Source: Candidatus Omnitrophota bacterium (GTDB lineage: Bacteria; Omnitrophota; Gorgyraeia; Gygaellales; Profunditerraquicolaceae). Taken from it: a stretch of 23,214 nt of DNA. Under the pieces are notes generated by a model. That model did not search any database. It was not told the DNA's origin and saw only the letters and a program-made list of their open reading frames with translations. Shown here in pieces: positions 14,154-22,035 of the stretch. Position 1 is the first letter of the stretch; every line of letters starts with the position of its first letter. The stretch lies in the NCBI GenBank assembly GCA_018818365.1, contig JAHISH010000186.1:1-23214 (forward strand), in the 5' to 3' direction. The position numbers were made by a program, and so were the translations under genes.

Positions 14154-15120
14154 ACAGTTCCTCTAGTAGCCTATTAGTTACGGATTTTGTTGCGTCCGGC
14201 TTTTGAGAAATCCTCTTATTGGCTAATTTAATCTCGGTAATAATGTGAAAAGCCTGCGCCCATTGTTGTTGTTGCTCGGGAAGACTTTGTGTTTCATAAT
14301 CTGCCCACTTAAGCCCTTGGACTTGTTCCCTGTACTGCGCAGAAGTAATCTTGTAATGACTCGCAATAATTTCACTGGCTTCAAGCGGATGCTCCCGGTA
14401 ATAAGCAAGGGCTTTAAACCAGGAACGCATTATTCCCCTGACTAACCCAGGATTATTCTCAACAAGATCGCTTCTGACATTCAAAGTATCTATGATTATG
14501 CCCGGATAATCTTTGGTGCTTGCCAGAATATGCGCGCCCGGCCTCTTGAGCGCTTCTGTAACCTGGGGTTCCCAGGTTACGCAGGCATCGGCTTCTCCCT
14601 TTAAGAAAGCATCGGCTACTTCTTCCGATCGCTTAGGCACTATTATTACTACGTCTAAAGGCATCATATTTTTGGATAGCAGAAACGATAAGAATACCTC
14701 CCCGACATCATCCCTTGTCAAAACAATTCTTTTACCCGCCAAATCCTCAAGACTCCTGATATCTTCTGTTACAACTATTGCATCGCTGCCGGAGGATTGG
14801 CCAATCTCCATAACCGCCATAATCGGCGCACCCTGGGCAACCTTTGAAACAAGCAAATCAAGAGTCCCTGCCTCGCAATCAAGCATGCCCTGTTTAAAAG
14901 CATCGCGCCGGGCGGAATCTAATTGCTCATCAACAAAATCAAGCTCCACTCCTTCCTCTTTGCAGAAACCTTTCTCCTGGGCAAGATAAAACAGGCCGTA
15001 ACCGACCCATTGCGGGAAAGCGATAGTAACAATAGTACACTGCGGTTCCAGCGCCTGTCTGGAGCAGCCTGCGCTGATTGCGAATAAAATACAGAATACG
15101 GGCATCAGAATTTTTCTCAT
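14137..15120 (-). CDS. NMT1/SsuA-type solute-binding lipoprotein
   Basis: A 327-residue protein with a lipoprotein signal (CILFAISAGC, lipobox SAGC, Cys19). The fold is that of the NMT1/THI5, SsuA/TauA binding-protein group: FPQWVGYGLFYLAQEKGF, CEAGTLDLLVSKVAQGAP, SLEDLAGKRIVLTRDD, GEADACVTWEPQVTEAL. Family members bind thiamine precursors, sulfonates, nitrate and similar small molecules, and the ligand here cannot be told. Its TAA-ATG junction with the upstream sensor and 17-bp overlap with the histidine kinase make one translational unit. No transport genes accompany it. The likely role is a ligand-binding subunit of the adjacent kinase; a transport role with distant ABC genes cannot be ruled out. 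Confidence 0.88.
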   Translation of the reverse strand: MRKILMPVFCILFAISAGCSRQALEPQCTIVTIAFPQWVGYGLFYLAQEKGFCKEEGVELDFVDEQLDSARRDAFKQGMLDCEAGTLDLLVSKVAQGAPIMAVMEIGQSSGSDAIVVTEDIRSLEDLAGKRIVLTRDDVGEVFLSFLLSKNMMPLDVVIIVPKRSEEVADAFLKGEADACVTWEPQVTEALKRPGAHILASTKDYPGIIIDTLNVRSDLVENNPGLVRGIMRSWFKALAYYREHPLEASEIIASHYKITSAQYREQVQGLKWADYETQSLPEQQQQWAQAFHIITEIKLANKRISQKPDATKSVTNRLLEELYEDSK

Positions 15121-16788
15121 TTATTTCTTTTGCTCATTTTTCAACTGCTCAATCTCTTTCTTAAGCTCAATGATGCGTTCCTCCCTGCCCACGCTTGCTT
15201 TATAAAATACTTCCAATTCCTGTAAGCGATTCTGCTTCTCTTCTTCATTCTTCTTTCGTTCGGAAATATCCAATGCCGCAAAAACTAGTCCTTTGAATAA
15301 TCCTTTCCCGGTTAACACTGTTCCGATAAGAAACACATCCAAAAGCCTGCCGTCTTTATGCTTCCAGACTATCTCCATCGAAACGCTGTCTTTTTCTTCT
15401 AATACCTGGTAGAATTGGCTGGCGACGCGGCTATAGGCATCTTCGCTCTCGTAAAATATAATGGCGCTCTTTCCAACTATATCCTCTTTCTGATACCCGG
15501 TCATTTTCAGGAGGTTATCATTTACCCATTCTATATGCCGGTCGCAGACGATGCCTAAACCGACCGGCACAACAGAAACAATGCGCTGGAACAGCTCTTC
15601 CCTTTTTTTTAGTTCTTCTTCTATTTTCACTTTCTCTGTAATATCTTCTCCGGAACATAAGATTCCGGTAGGGCCCGCACTTTCCTCTTCCAACACTTTA
15701 TTATGCCAGGCGATAAATCTTTCTTGGCCGTTTTTAGCCACGACCCTATTCTCAAAACATTCAAATGATGAATCTAGCTTTTCCTGCATAAGCCTTTTGA
15801 AAACATTTTTTACGGCCGGCCTTTCTTTTTCCGGTATAAAATTTTCGAACCAATCCCTGCCAATAATCTCAGCCTCGGGATAGCCTAAGATACTGCATCC
15901 TTTGTTATTGATAGTCCGCACCTTCCCATCGGGATCAAGAACCAAAAACATTACTCCAGCAACATCAAGGTACCGCTGGGCCCTATTCTTTTCTTTTTGT
16001 AACACCTCGATAGAAACAGTAGAATGCGCCAAGTCCCCGGCCATCTTATTGACGGCAGACGCCAGAATGCCGATTTCGTCTTTGCACAAATCCTCAATAG
16101 CAATCCGCTGTTCGAAACCTGCTTTTCCATCGGCGATATCCTGAATCTTTTGAATAACGAGTCGTATGGGATTGACAAACTTTCTAGAAATAACCATGAC
16201 AATTACGATACTCAAGATAATTACCACCAAGGGGATGGCCAATGCCGTCCACAGAAAAGAGATAATTGCCTTGTTTTTGTTCTCGATAGTCGTAGTCATG
16301 CAGAAAATCCAATCCCACGGCTCATATATCTTAAAAACGCACCACATGCGCTTGCCGTCAATTGAACGATACTCAAACTCGCCTTCCTTATTCTCCCGAA
16401 TATAGGCGAGGGCATCCTGGCCGAAAATATTGGCGTTCTTCTTCAACCCCGCTTCCCAAGGGGAATATGCCGGTATAAGCACAATCTTTCCGTTGGTTTC
16501 AATAATAAAGGGGAAGGTAACGGCATCTTTATCTTCCCGGTACTTAATGCGTATTTTATCCTTCACCCTCGCCTTAGACTCACTTTCATTCTCGTATATG
16601 CCTTCAAAGAAAAGCTCATTTTGTTCATACGCCAAGAAGATGAAGCGGTTGATTCCCTCCATGAAAAGCCTTTTCTGGAGGTCATGGGTCGCTTTGTTGA
16701 AAACCGTAAGGCTGATGGATTCAAGCAAAAAACTCAGGATTATAACAATACCCGTGGTTATCAGCGAAAATCTTGTTGCCAGCTTCAT
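15121..16788 (-). CDS. Membrane sensor: Cache-like domain, HAMP, two PAS domains, no output domain
   Basis: A 555-residue protein. Membrane helix 1 is at about 8-30. A periplasmic sensor follows at about 31-175, with the Cache-type features FPFIIETNGKIVLIPAYS and GKRMWCVFKIYEPWDWIF. Helix 2 is at about 178-200 and HAMP at about 200-255 (VNPIRLVIQKIQDIADG). PAS1 covers about 268-390 (VLDPDGKVRTINN, GEDITEK) and PAS2 about 395-510 (DISERKK), and a charged coiled coil runs to the stop. No HisKA, HATPase, GGDEF, EAL or methyl-accepting domain is present. It starts behind AGAGGT, 35 bp after the binding protein. Its TAA directly abuts the ATG of the next binding protein. It may work by pairing with the histidine kinase encoded two genes on. 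Its tail is shared with the dead gene at 19194-19807. Confidence 0.88.
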   Translation of the reverse strand: MKLATRFSLITTGIVIILSFLLESISLTVFNKATHDLQKRLFMEGINRFIFLAYEQNELFFEGIYENESESKARVKDKIRIKYREDKDAVTFPFIIETNGKIVLIPAYSPWEAGLKKNANIFGQDALAYIRENKEGEFEYRSIDGKRMWCVFKIYEPWDWIFCMTTTIENKNKAIISFLWTALAIPLVVIILSIVIVMVISRKFVNPIRLVIQKIQDIADGKAGFEQRIAIEDLCKDEIGILASAVNKMAGDLAHSTVSIEVLQKEKNRAQRYLDVAGVMFLVLDPDGKVRTINNKGCSILGYPEAEIIGRDWFENFIPEKERPAVKNVFKRLMQEKLDSSFECFENRVVAKNGQERFIAWHNKVLEEESAGPTGILCSGEDITEKVKIEEELKKREELFQRIVSVVPVGLGIVCDRHIEWVNDNLLKMTGYQKEDIVGKSAIIFYESEDAYSRVASQFYQVLEEKDSVSMEIVWKHKDGRLLDVFLIGTVLTGKGLFKGLVFAALDISERKKNEEEKQNRLQELEVFYKASVGREERIIELKKEIEQLKNEQKK

Positions 16789-16823
16789 ACTGGAATTACC
16801 TCTTTCAATGTATCAAAGGCCTA

Positions 16824-17582
16824 TTAAAAATTATTCTTTAATTTGGCTTTCCAATCCTCAATAATCCTCTGGTAGGTGCCGTTATCCTTGATCGCAGCAA
16901 ACCCCCGGCTGAATATATCCCGCCATCCCTTGGCCTCGGGATGCGTTTCTGAAAAGGCGATATAGAGATCGATACGCGTTGCCTTGCCCACCGGATTGAT
17001 TTTTCCCTGAATACCGAGTTGAGGAATAAGATAATCGGCAACCCTATCGAAGAGCACAACGAAATCCAGCCTCTTGGCGAGCAATTTTTTGATGATAATC
17101 GTGTCGGTCTTTGAGTATTCCTTGACCATCTCTGTATTCAAATCAATGACATCCCCATACCCATACCCCTGGGTGAGCCCTATCTTCTTGCCTGCTACTT
17201 CCGCTACGCTGTTTATTATGCCCTGATAGTCGGAAAGGGCATAGAAAAACCCGTCGGAAGAGAAGAGCGGCTCATCGTGCCAAAGGTATGCCTCTTCGAT
17301 CTCTTGCGTCCGGGGGGCATCAAAACAACCGATGGCTAAGCCGTCCTTGACCATATCCATGCCCCGGTCGTAATTCATGCTATCGAATTCAACCGTGACA
17401 TTCTCCGCGGCGAATGCCGCCCGGGTAAGATCTACCGCAATCCCCCGCGGTCCGTCTTCAAACTTAGCGGAATACGGGAACCAATCGTCTTCCGCAATAA
17501 TCCGCACCGTCTCGGCATACGCGGCAGAAGAGACGAAAAAAATAAGTGCTGCCAAAAGCTGCATGGTCCGCAGTAATCTCAT
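16824..17582 (-). CDS. Periplasmic solute-binding protein, family 3 (amino-acid type)
   Basis: A 252-residue protein with a signal peptide (LLAALIFFVSSAAYA, cut before ETV) and the bacterial extracellular solute-binding family 3 fold: VRIIAEDDWFPYSAKF, GIAVDLTRAAF, the second-lobe GKKIGLTQGYGYGD, and the end KDNGTYQRIIEDWKAKL. In this family the protein binds a small ligand, often an amino acid, in the periplasm. ATG at 17582 is chosen because AGGAGG lies 7 nt upstream; a longer in-frame start at 17609 lacks this. There is no ABC permease or ATPase nearby. The next gene, 35 bp away, is a membrane sensor, so a role in ligand detection is more likely than transport. It could also be a stray transport component. 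Confidence 0.85.
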   Translation of the reverse strand: MRLLRTMQLLAALIFFVSSAAYAETVRIIAEDDWFPYSAKFEDGPRGIAVDLTRAAFAAENVTVEFDSMNYDRGMDMVKDGLAIGCFDAPRTQEIEEAYLWHDEPLFSSDGFFYALSDYQGIINSVAEVAGKKIGLTQGYGYGDVIDLNTEMVKEYSKTDTIIIKKLLAKRLDFVVLFDRVADYLIPQLGIQGKINPVGKATRIDLYIAFSETHPEAKGWRDIFSRGFAAIKDNGTYQRIIEDWKAKLKNNF

Positions 17583-17618
17583 CACTCTCCCTCCTGTTCT
17601 TAAGAACAACCTTTCCCT

Positions 17619-19139
17619 CTAAAAGTTCACCCCTGCCCATAAAATAAACTCGGTTGTATCTTGGTCATCTCCGGCGTAGCTCCGAGCTGCTTCTAAGGGA
17701 TGGGCATAACCAAATTCTGCTCCTGAGAAAAACCACTCATTAGGGAAATAATCGAATATAATATTGACCTCGTGCGACCATCTTTTCCCTGCCCCCGCAT
17801 TAAGCGGACGGTCCAAAGCAAGATAGAAATATTGGCCTCTCAAAAGGGTATCTTTGGTGGGAGACAACCCTAATTCAGTCATAATCACCTTTTCGTTATA
17901 ATTACTTAAACTCCAGGAATTGATATCCCCGATAAGCCATTTTCCCGCGCTGTGAAACCCGAAGAACATCGGGTCAAAGGCCTCATTCTTATCCGTATCC
18001 GGATCATCACCGGGAAGATAGATATAACTTCCTTTCAGGTAAGGAGAAAAGCGTATTTTGGTGAAAGACAATTTCGTATCCATGTGCCCCCCGATAGCCA
18101 ATCTATCCTGCCGGGATCCTGTCAAGGCATAGTCTTTTACCTTAGTCCTTCCCATCTCTTCTACAATCTCTCCCTCGATGGTCAACTGGGGTAAAAATTT
18201 CGAATCCGGCCAAAAATCAAAAGGATATGACCATCTTTGACTTATGGCCAGGGTATCGCTTTGCAGCACGGAGTCATCGTCTTTAAAAAATATACCCAGG
18301 TCCCAGGCCCCGTATTTTTCTTTTTCCAAATGCAGATTAGTCCCGTAGAGAAGCCGCTTGCCCGTGCGCGCGGTTGCGTCAGTTAAATAGGTCTCATAAC
18401 TTTTATAGTCCTGGTCAGGCATAGCGGCAAAACCCTCTAATTTTATCGGCCCATCCTCGTATGCCGCTTTTATGGCGTAAAAACTTGCTATCGGGGCTGA
18501 CCAGGCCGCCCTGGAGTCAGGATAACCGTCGCAGATGAGAAATCCGTCGCCAAACTTAAGGTTCTGCCGTCCGACAGTCATAGAAAGTGGCGAATCTAAA
18601 ATATTCTTATAGACAAGATTGGCCAATTCCGGCTCCACCACCCAATCGTCGGTAGTTACTCCCGTAAAATCCCCGGGGTCTCCGATTGCATTCTGGGCAG
18701 TCAATAATATATTAGCGGATATGTTTTCGCTAAGCGTCGCTTCCACGCCTATTTTAGCAATACTCTCAAGGCCATAGGAACTGGTCGTTCCGAAATAACT
18801 GGAATCCTGGCTTACATAATACTCCCAGAGGCTGCCATAGAGCCTTATCTTATCTGCCCAGGCCGCTGGCTTCTTCGCTACTTTTTCCTCTAGGCTTACC
18901 AGCCGCTGTTCAAGCACCCCCGGCATAGCCTTTGTTTTTTCGCTCTCTAATTTCTCAATCTTATCACGCATTAATTCCATCTGCTGCTGCATGGTTTTTA
19001 GTTGTTCCTTCAGGTCGGAAATCTCATCCGCCCGTCCAGACGCCGCAACGCAAAGACTAGCCGCTGCCACAACGCATACATAGACAACTACCTTTTTCAT
19101 TACCGGCTTCTTTAAAAGCTTCTGGTAGTCATATGCCAT
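17619..19139 (-). CDS. Outer-membrane beta-barrel porin with N-terminal coiled coil
   Basis: A 506-residue protein. Residues 14-38 form a signal peptide (MKKVVVYVCVVAAASLCVAA, cleavage near GRA-DE), followed by a coiled coil at about 40-90 (ISDLKEQLKTMQQQMELMRD) and then a long run of alternating amphipathic strands ending in Phe, as in barrel proteins inserted by BamA. The style (GRQNLKFGDGFLICDGYPD, then paired strands) is that of alginate-export/AlgE-like or related porins. The coiled coil resembles those of porins that attach to the cell wall. Start at 19139 has a very good ribosome site; the alternative ATG at 19100 would put the signal peptide at the very N-terminus. It opens the sensory gene run, 36 bp before a binding protein. 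The substrate is unknown. Confidence 0.8.
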   Translation of the reverse strand: MAYDYQKLLKKPVMKKVVVYVCVVAAASLCVAASGRADEISDLKEQLKTMQQQMELMRDKIEKLESEKTKAMPGVLEQRLVSLEEKVAKKPAAWADKIRLYGSLWEYYVSQDSSYFGTTSSYGLESIAKIGVEATLSENISANILLTAQNAIGDPGDFTGVTTDDWVVEPELANLVYKNILDSPLSMTVGRQNLKFGDGFLICDGYPDSRAAWSAPIASFYAIKAAYEDGPIKLEGFAAMPDQDYKSYETYLTDATARTGKRLLYGTNLHLEKEKYGAWDLGIFFKDDDSVLQSDTLAISQRWSYPFDFWPDSKFLPQLTIEGEIVEEMGRTKVKDYALTGSRQDRLAIGGHMDTKLSFTKIRFSPYLKGSYIYLPGDDPDTDKNEAFDPMFFGFHSAGKWLIGDINSWSLSNYNEKVIMTELGLSPTKDTLLRGQYFYLALDRPLNAGAGKRWSHEVNIIFDYFPNEWFFSGAEFGYAHPLEAARSYAGDDQDTTEFILWAGVNF

Positions 19140-19193
19140 CGTATGCCTCCCTGTGGGATGACTGCTGAAAGCTGACAGCCGAAAGATCTTCCG
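19140..19193. other. Short gap between the PAS remnant and the porin gene
   Basis: About 54 bp. It ends with a strong ribosome site (GGGAGG, 7 nt before the porin ATG). It includes a short imperfect repeat GCTGAAAGCTGACAGC at 19164-19179. No promoter boxes that I would defend are visible, so the start of the sensory operon's transcript remains unlocated. Confidence 0.4.
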
Positions 19194-19807
19194 CTATTTT
19201 CCCAGCTCCTTTTTCAACTGCTCAATCTCTTTCTTAAGCTCAATGATTCGCTTTTCCCTACCGACGCTTGCTTTATAAAATATTCCCAATTCCTGCAAAC
19301 GCTTCTGCGATTCTTTCTCCAAACTCTTGCGTTCGGTAATGTCTACTCCCATTAATACTAACCCTTGTAATAGAACCATCCCCTCCCTTAATGGTCTTAT
19401 CACACCATTCTATCTGAAATTCACGCCCATCCTTAGCAATAATAGCATTAACATTGCCTTTGGTTTGGATAGCGCTTATGTCATTATGAAATACTTACAT
19501 ATATTTGTATTGGCCTCTTTTGGGTTGAATGTTTCAAACTAATCCTTTACCCTTAACCTCGTCCAAACGGTATCTTGAAAGCTGTTCCATATACAGGTTA
19601 ATTTTTGACAATACGACTCTGAGAATCCAATACTATTATAATGGCCGGTGCGGTATTAAAGATATTCTCAAAAAGTTATTTTTGTTCTTGCAGCTTACTC
19701 TCAAGCCGCGCACAATCAGGTTCCAGCGTCTCAAGCCCCGCGATACGTTCCTTCAAAAGCGTTATCTCATTGATTAATTCTTCTTTTGTTTCATTATTGT
19801 GCGTCAT
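19194..19807 (-). pseudogene. Decayed PAS-domain sensor gene, several frame breaks
   Basis: The remnant can be reconstructed by hand. An intact start (ATG at 19807 behind GGAAGAGAG) gives a 43-residue coiled coil ending KLQEQK, then an in-frame TAA. The same frame goes on with LFENIFNTAPAIIIVLDSQS, a PAS start, and breaks at an A-run. The next frame gives YMEQLSRYRLDEVKGKG, then FETFNPKEANTNICKYF in another, then DISAIQTKGNVNAIIAKDG and EFQIEWCDKTIK in another, and finally GLVLMGVDITERK plus a coiled-coil tail to 19194. That is one stop and about four frameshifts along a normal PAS/PAC sequence. The tail is nearly the same as that of the membrane sensor at 15121-16788, so this is a dead paralogue. 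No membrane segment or kinase domain remains. Confidence 0.85.
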
Positions 19808-19821
19808 GATTTCTCTCTTCC

Positions 19822-19858
19822 AAAAAATAGCCAAGGTCTTTACTGCTACAGACCTTGG
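19822..19858 (-). terminator. Rho-independent terminator-like hairpin after gspK
   Basis: A perfect 9-bp stem CCAAGGTCT/AGACCTTGG (19831-19839 with 19850-19858) and a 10-nt loop. On the minus strand it is followed by CTA and six T residues. It lies about 150 bp past the gspK stop and only 15 bp before the ATG of the decayed sensor gene. On the plus strand a T-run (GTCAATTTTTT) also follows, so it could work in both directions. It could instead be an attenuator of the downstream unit. Confidence 0.7.
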
Positions 19859-20006
19859 GTCAATTTTTTAGCAATTAAAATACATAAAGGTGTGTGCACC
19901 TTGATAGATCCCCTTGCCGTCACATCCTTTACACAACACAAAAATCAATGATTACTAAACTCATCTAATTACATGCTACTCTTAATGATACATAAGTCAA
20001 TAAGTA
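19859..20006. other. Intergenic stretch after gspK
   Basis: An AT-rich gap with no coding potential seen on either strand. It contains one small hairpin (AAGGTG/CACCTT, 19887-19902, 4-nt loop) followed on the minus strand by an AT-rich but not T-pure stretch, at best a weak terminator. I looked for -35/-10 pairs serving the downstream genes and found none convincing. Confidence 0.4.
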
Positions 20007-21020
20007 TTACGACTCCTGCCAGGAAAGCATCTCTTTGGCGTCGCGGTCGTATACGCACGTGATATGCTTCTCTACCTGCCTGGAGTAACCGGTTACTGCA
20101 ATGCGAAAGACCGACCCCTTAAAACACAACCAAGGGGCGAGCCTATCGAAGAACGCCTTTTCATCTTCCGTAAGCCCTTGCCGAAAAGAAGCCATATCGG
20201 TAATCGGCATTCCTGCCGAAGCGAGCCTAAAACTCTTAAGCTTATTGGCTACGCTGATTGCCAGCTGTCGTTGTTCCCCAATCGCGAAAGCTTCGACAAA
20301 AACATCCAAGAGCTCATCAGATACCGTATTAATATTAACCTTTCCGTCGCCATAAAGAGTAACCGCATCCTTAATCAAGTCAAAGGCCTGCATAGCCATG
20401 GTTTGATACCGGGGATCTCTTATTACTTCTCGATAATAATATTCCAAAACGGCATGTAATTCGAAGAGATTCTTAAGGGGCGCACCCTTGGCTTGCGAAA
20501 GAGTGCTATCGGCAGCTACCCATCTCGATAGAATATCGGCAATCCCATTAACCTCTTCTTCCTCTACTCCCCGTTTTCTTAGCAAAAGTGCAAGCAACAT
20601 CATCCCCCTGCCATCCATCGTATTGATATTAAGCCTTCGTGATTCATCCTGAAGGCCTAACTGCCGAGTATCGCGCCCAAAACCCTCGGAAAACTGGAAG
20701 TATTCTATCCGGAATCCTTCGGGAAGATTTTGCTGAGTGCGGAAAGAGAAGACGTCTTCGGGGAACCTCCCCTCTACACGCACCCCGCATTCCGACGGGG
20801 TATCATATTGTTCTGTGACAAGATCAAGAGAGTCTTCCTGCAGGAGCGCACAGGCATAGCGTACCCCTGCGCGCGCAAGGCTGTGTGCCTGAAGATCATC
20901 GAGTTGGTACCGCGCAAGCTTCAGGCTTATCGAAACACGGTGCGCTAAGCCGACGGCAAAAAGCACCAGGACCACTAAAACCCAGATAGTTAAGATTAAT
21001 ACGGAACCTCGTCGTTTCAC
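20007..21020 (-). CDS. gspK: Minor pseudopilin GspK-like, tip protein
   Basis: A 337-residue protein starting with GTG at 21020. The N-terminus KRRGSVLILTIWVLVVLVLF is a prepilin helix without Glu5, the expected feature of GspK. It continues with SLKLARYQ, RAGVRYACALL, and the helix-rich insert with DESRRLNINTMDG and a later KVNINTVSDELL, both typical GspK repeats. Length matches the family. An upstream in-frame extension exists, but it would run back through gspJ and lacks a leader, so the GTG that overlaps the gspJ stop is chosen. It is the last gene of the visible pseudopilin run. A candidate terminator follows at 19822-19858. Confidence 0.92.
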   Translation of the reverse strand: MKRRGSVLILTIWVLVVLVLFAVGLAHRVSISLKLARYQLDDLQAHSLARAGVRYACALLQEDSLDLVTEQYDTPSECGVRVEGRFPEDVFSFRTQQNLPEGFRIEYFQFSEGFGRDTRQLGLQDESRRLNINTMDGRGMMLLALLLRKRGVEEEEVNGIADILSRWVAADSTLSQAKGAPLKNLFELHAVLEYYYREVIRDPRYQTMAMQAFDLIKDAVTLYGDGKVNINTVSDELLDVFVEAFAIGEQRQLAISVANKLKSFRLASAGMPITDMASFRQGLTEDEKAFFDRLAPWLCFKGSVFRIAVTGYSRQVEKHITCVYDRDAKEMLSWQES

Positions 21021-21652
21021 TACCGTTGCTGCCCCCCCAAGGCAAGAGCAATTACCTTCGTCAACACTGAACCCTGTTGGCCCCGTACTCCTCCCAGAGT
21101 CAAATCGACTCTTATTGCAATCGGCAGATCGTGTTTCTGACTGGCTGAACTTGCCGCAGGCCAACTCTCCTGCCAAATAAACGGCCTCTCAGAGGAATCT
21201 CGCGCAACCGCGTAAGAAAAACGGACATCTTTAATTAAAGTAGATAATTCGTCGCGGATAGAGCCCGCATCAGGAAGAAGCGCGTCTACCCCGGCCTTAG
21301 AGGCCCGCGTAAATACCGCGCTATCGAATTCATAAGCGACATGCGCTATTTCAGAAAAAGAGACTCCTTGATTATCGTAACGCTTGACCACCGTAAAGAA
21401 AGAAGACCTTCGACTATCTCCCATAAAGTAACTATCTTCCTGCGAATACGCAAAGGAACTGGTAAGGTCTAGTGCCATTCTTTTAAAGATAAGCCGCGCG
21501 GTCTGATCACGCTGCAAAGAGGCATTGATAGAGCGATAGCTTAACAATCCGCCCTGGAAGGATCCGTAAAGAGTAACGGCAAGGATAGTAACGATGGCTG
21601 CAGAGATAAGAAGCTCAACGAGGGTAAAGCCGAAGCGACGAGAGATCTTCAT
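21020..21652 (-). CDS. gspJ: Minor pseudopilin GspJ-like
   Basis: A 210-residue prepilin-like protein. The leader ends SRRFG before FTLVELLISAAIVTILAVTL, with Gly -1 and Glu 5 present, and a globular domain of about 180 residues follows, the normal size for GspJ. Two stretches fit the family: RDQTARLIFKRMALDLTSSF after the helix, and the near-C-terminal LPIAIRVDLTLGG. It starts 5 bp after gspI with only a weak ribosome site, so it probably depends on coupled translation. Its TAG stop shares one base with the GTG start of gspK (TAGTG). It is expected in the periplasmic tip complex with GspI and GspK. Confidence 0.9.
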   Translation of the reverse strand: MKISRRFGFTLVELLISAAIVTILAVTLYGSFQGGLLSYRSINASLQRDQTARLIFKRMALDLTSSFAYSQEDSYFMGDSRRSSFFTVVKRYDNQGVSFSEIAHVAYEFDSAVFTRASKAGVDALLPDAGSIRDELSTLIKDVRFSYAVARDSSERPFIWQESWPAASSASQKHDLPIAIRVDLTLGGVRGQQGSVLTKVIALALGGQQR

Positions 21653-21657
21653 AAAGG

Positions 21658-22035
21658 TCAGGGTTTAAACAGATAGGTGAAGAATCGCACGGAATTCTTT
21701 TCTTCTCGGGCCTTTTCAGGCCAACTAATCTGGAGCCGGTAAGGCACCAGATTCAAGATAAGCGGCTCCTCCACTGTCTCTTGCAACTCAAAGATTCTTT
21801 CCCCTGCGCGGCGAGTTTCGCTTCTCTGAAAGGGGCTGCCGGCACTATACCGCCTATCTGCGGTGAAAAGTTTTTCTTCTGCGAACATCGCGGCAAGACT
21901 AAGGTTGTGGGACAAGGACGCAGCGGCCAGAGCCCTCAGGAACGATTGATAGACAAAGACAATCCCTATCGCAAGTATCGCGAAGGCAACAAGCACCTCA
22001 AGAAGAGAGAATGCGCTATTTGACTTTAAGTGCAC
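21658..22035 (-). CDS. gspI: Minor pseudopilin GspI-like, Ala at the cleavage site
   Basis: A 125-residue protein with a seven-residue leader followed by AFSLLEVLVAFAILAIGIV, the characteristic GspI/PilV N-terminal helix. Residue -1 is Ala (codon GCA) instead of the usual Gly, while Glu5 is retained. The mature domain has the family's charged EEKL stretch and a C-terminal beta region (LVPYRLQISWPE). The GTG start at 22035 overlaps the end of gspH by 20 bp and is backed by AAGGAG six bases upstream, so coupled translation is likely. GspI forms the tip complex with GspJ and GspK in characterised T2SS, and all three are consecutive here. Confidence 0.87.
   Translation of the reverse strand: MHLKSNSAFSLLEVLVAFAILAIGIVFVYQSFLRALAAASLSHNLSLAAMFAEEKLFTADRRYSAGSPFQRSETRRAGERIFELQETVEEPLILNLVPYRLQISWPEKAREEKNSVRFFTYLFKP

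Noticed and set aside
14513..14989. Plus-strand frame of 158 codons
   Set aside because: Shadow of the solute-binding lipoprotein gene; Ser-rich and without recognisable features.
16824..17582. Family 3 binding protein as part of an ABC importer
   Set aside because: No permease or ATPase gene is present on either side; the neighbours are sensors, so an importer call is not supported by this window.
19164..19179. Internal repeat GCTGAAAGCTGACAGC before the porin
   Set aside because: Too short and imperfect to call a repeat element or operator without seeing further copies.
19887..19902. Small hairpin AAGGTG/CACCTT after gspK
   Set aside because: Six pairs and no clean T-run; the hairpin at 19822-19858 is the far better terminator.
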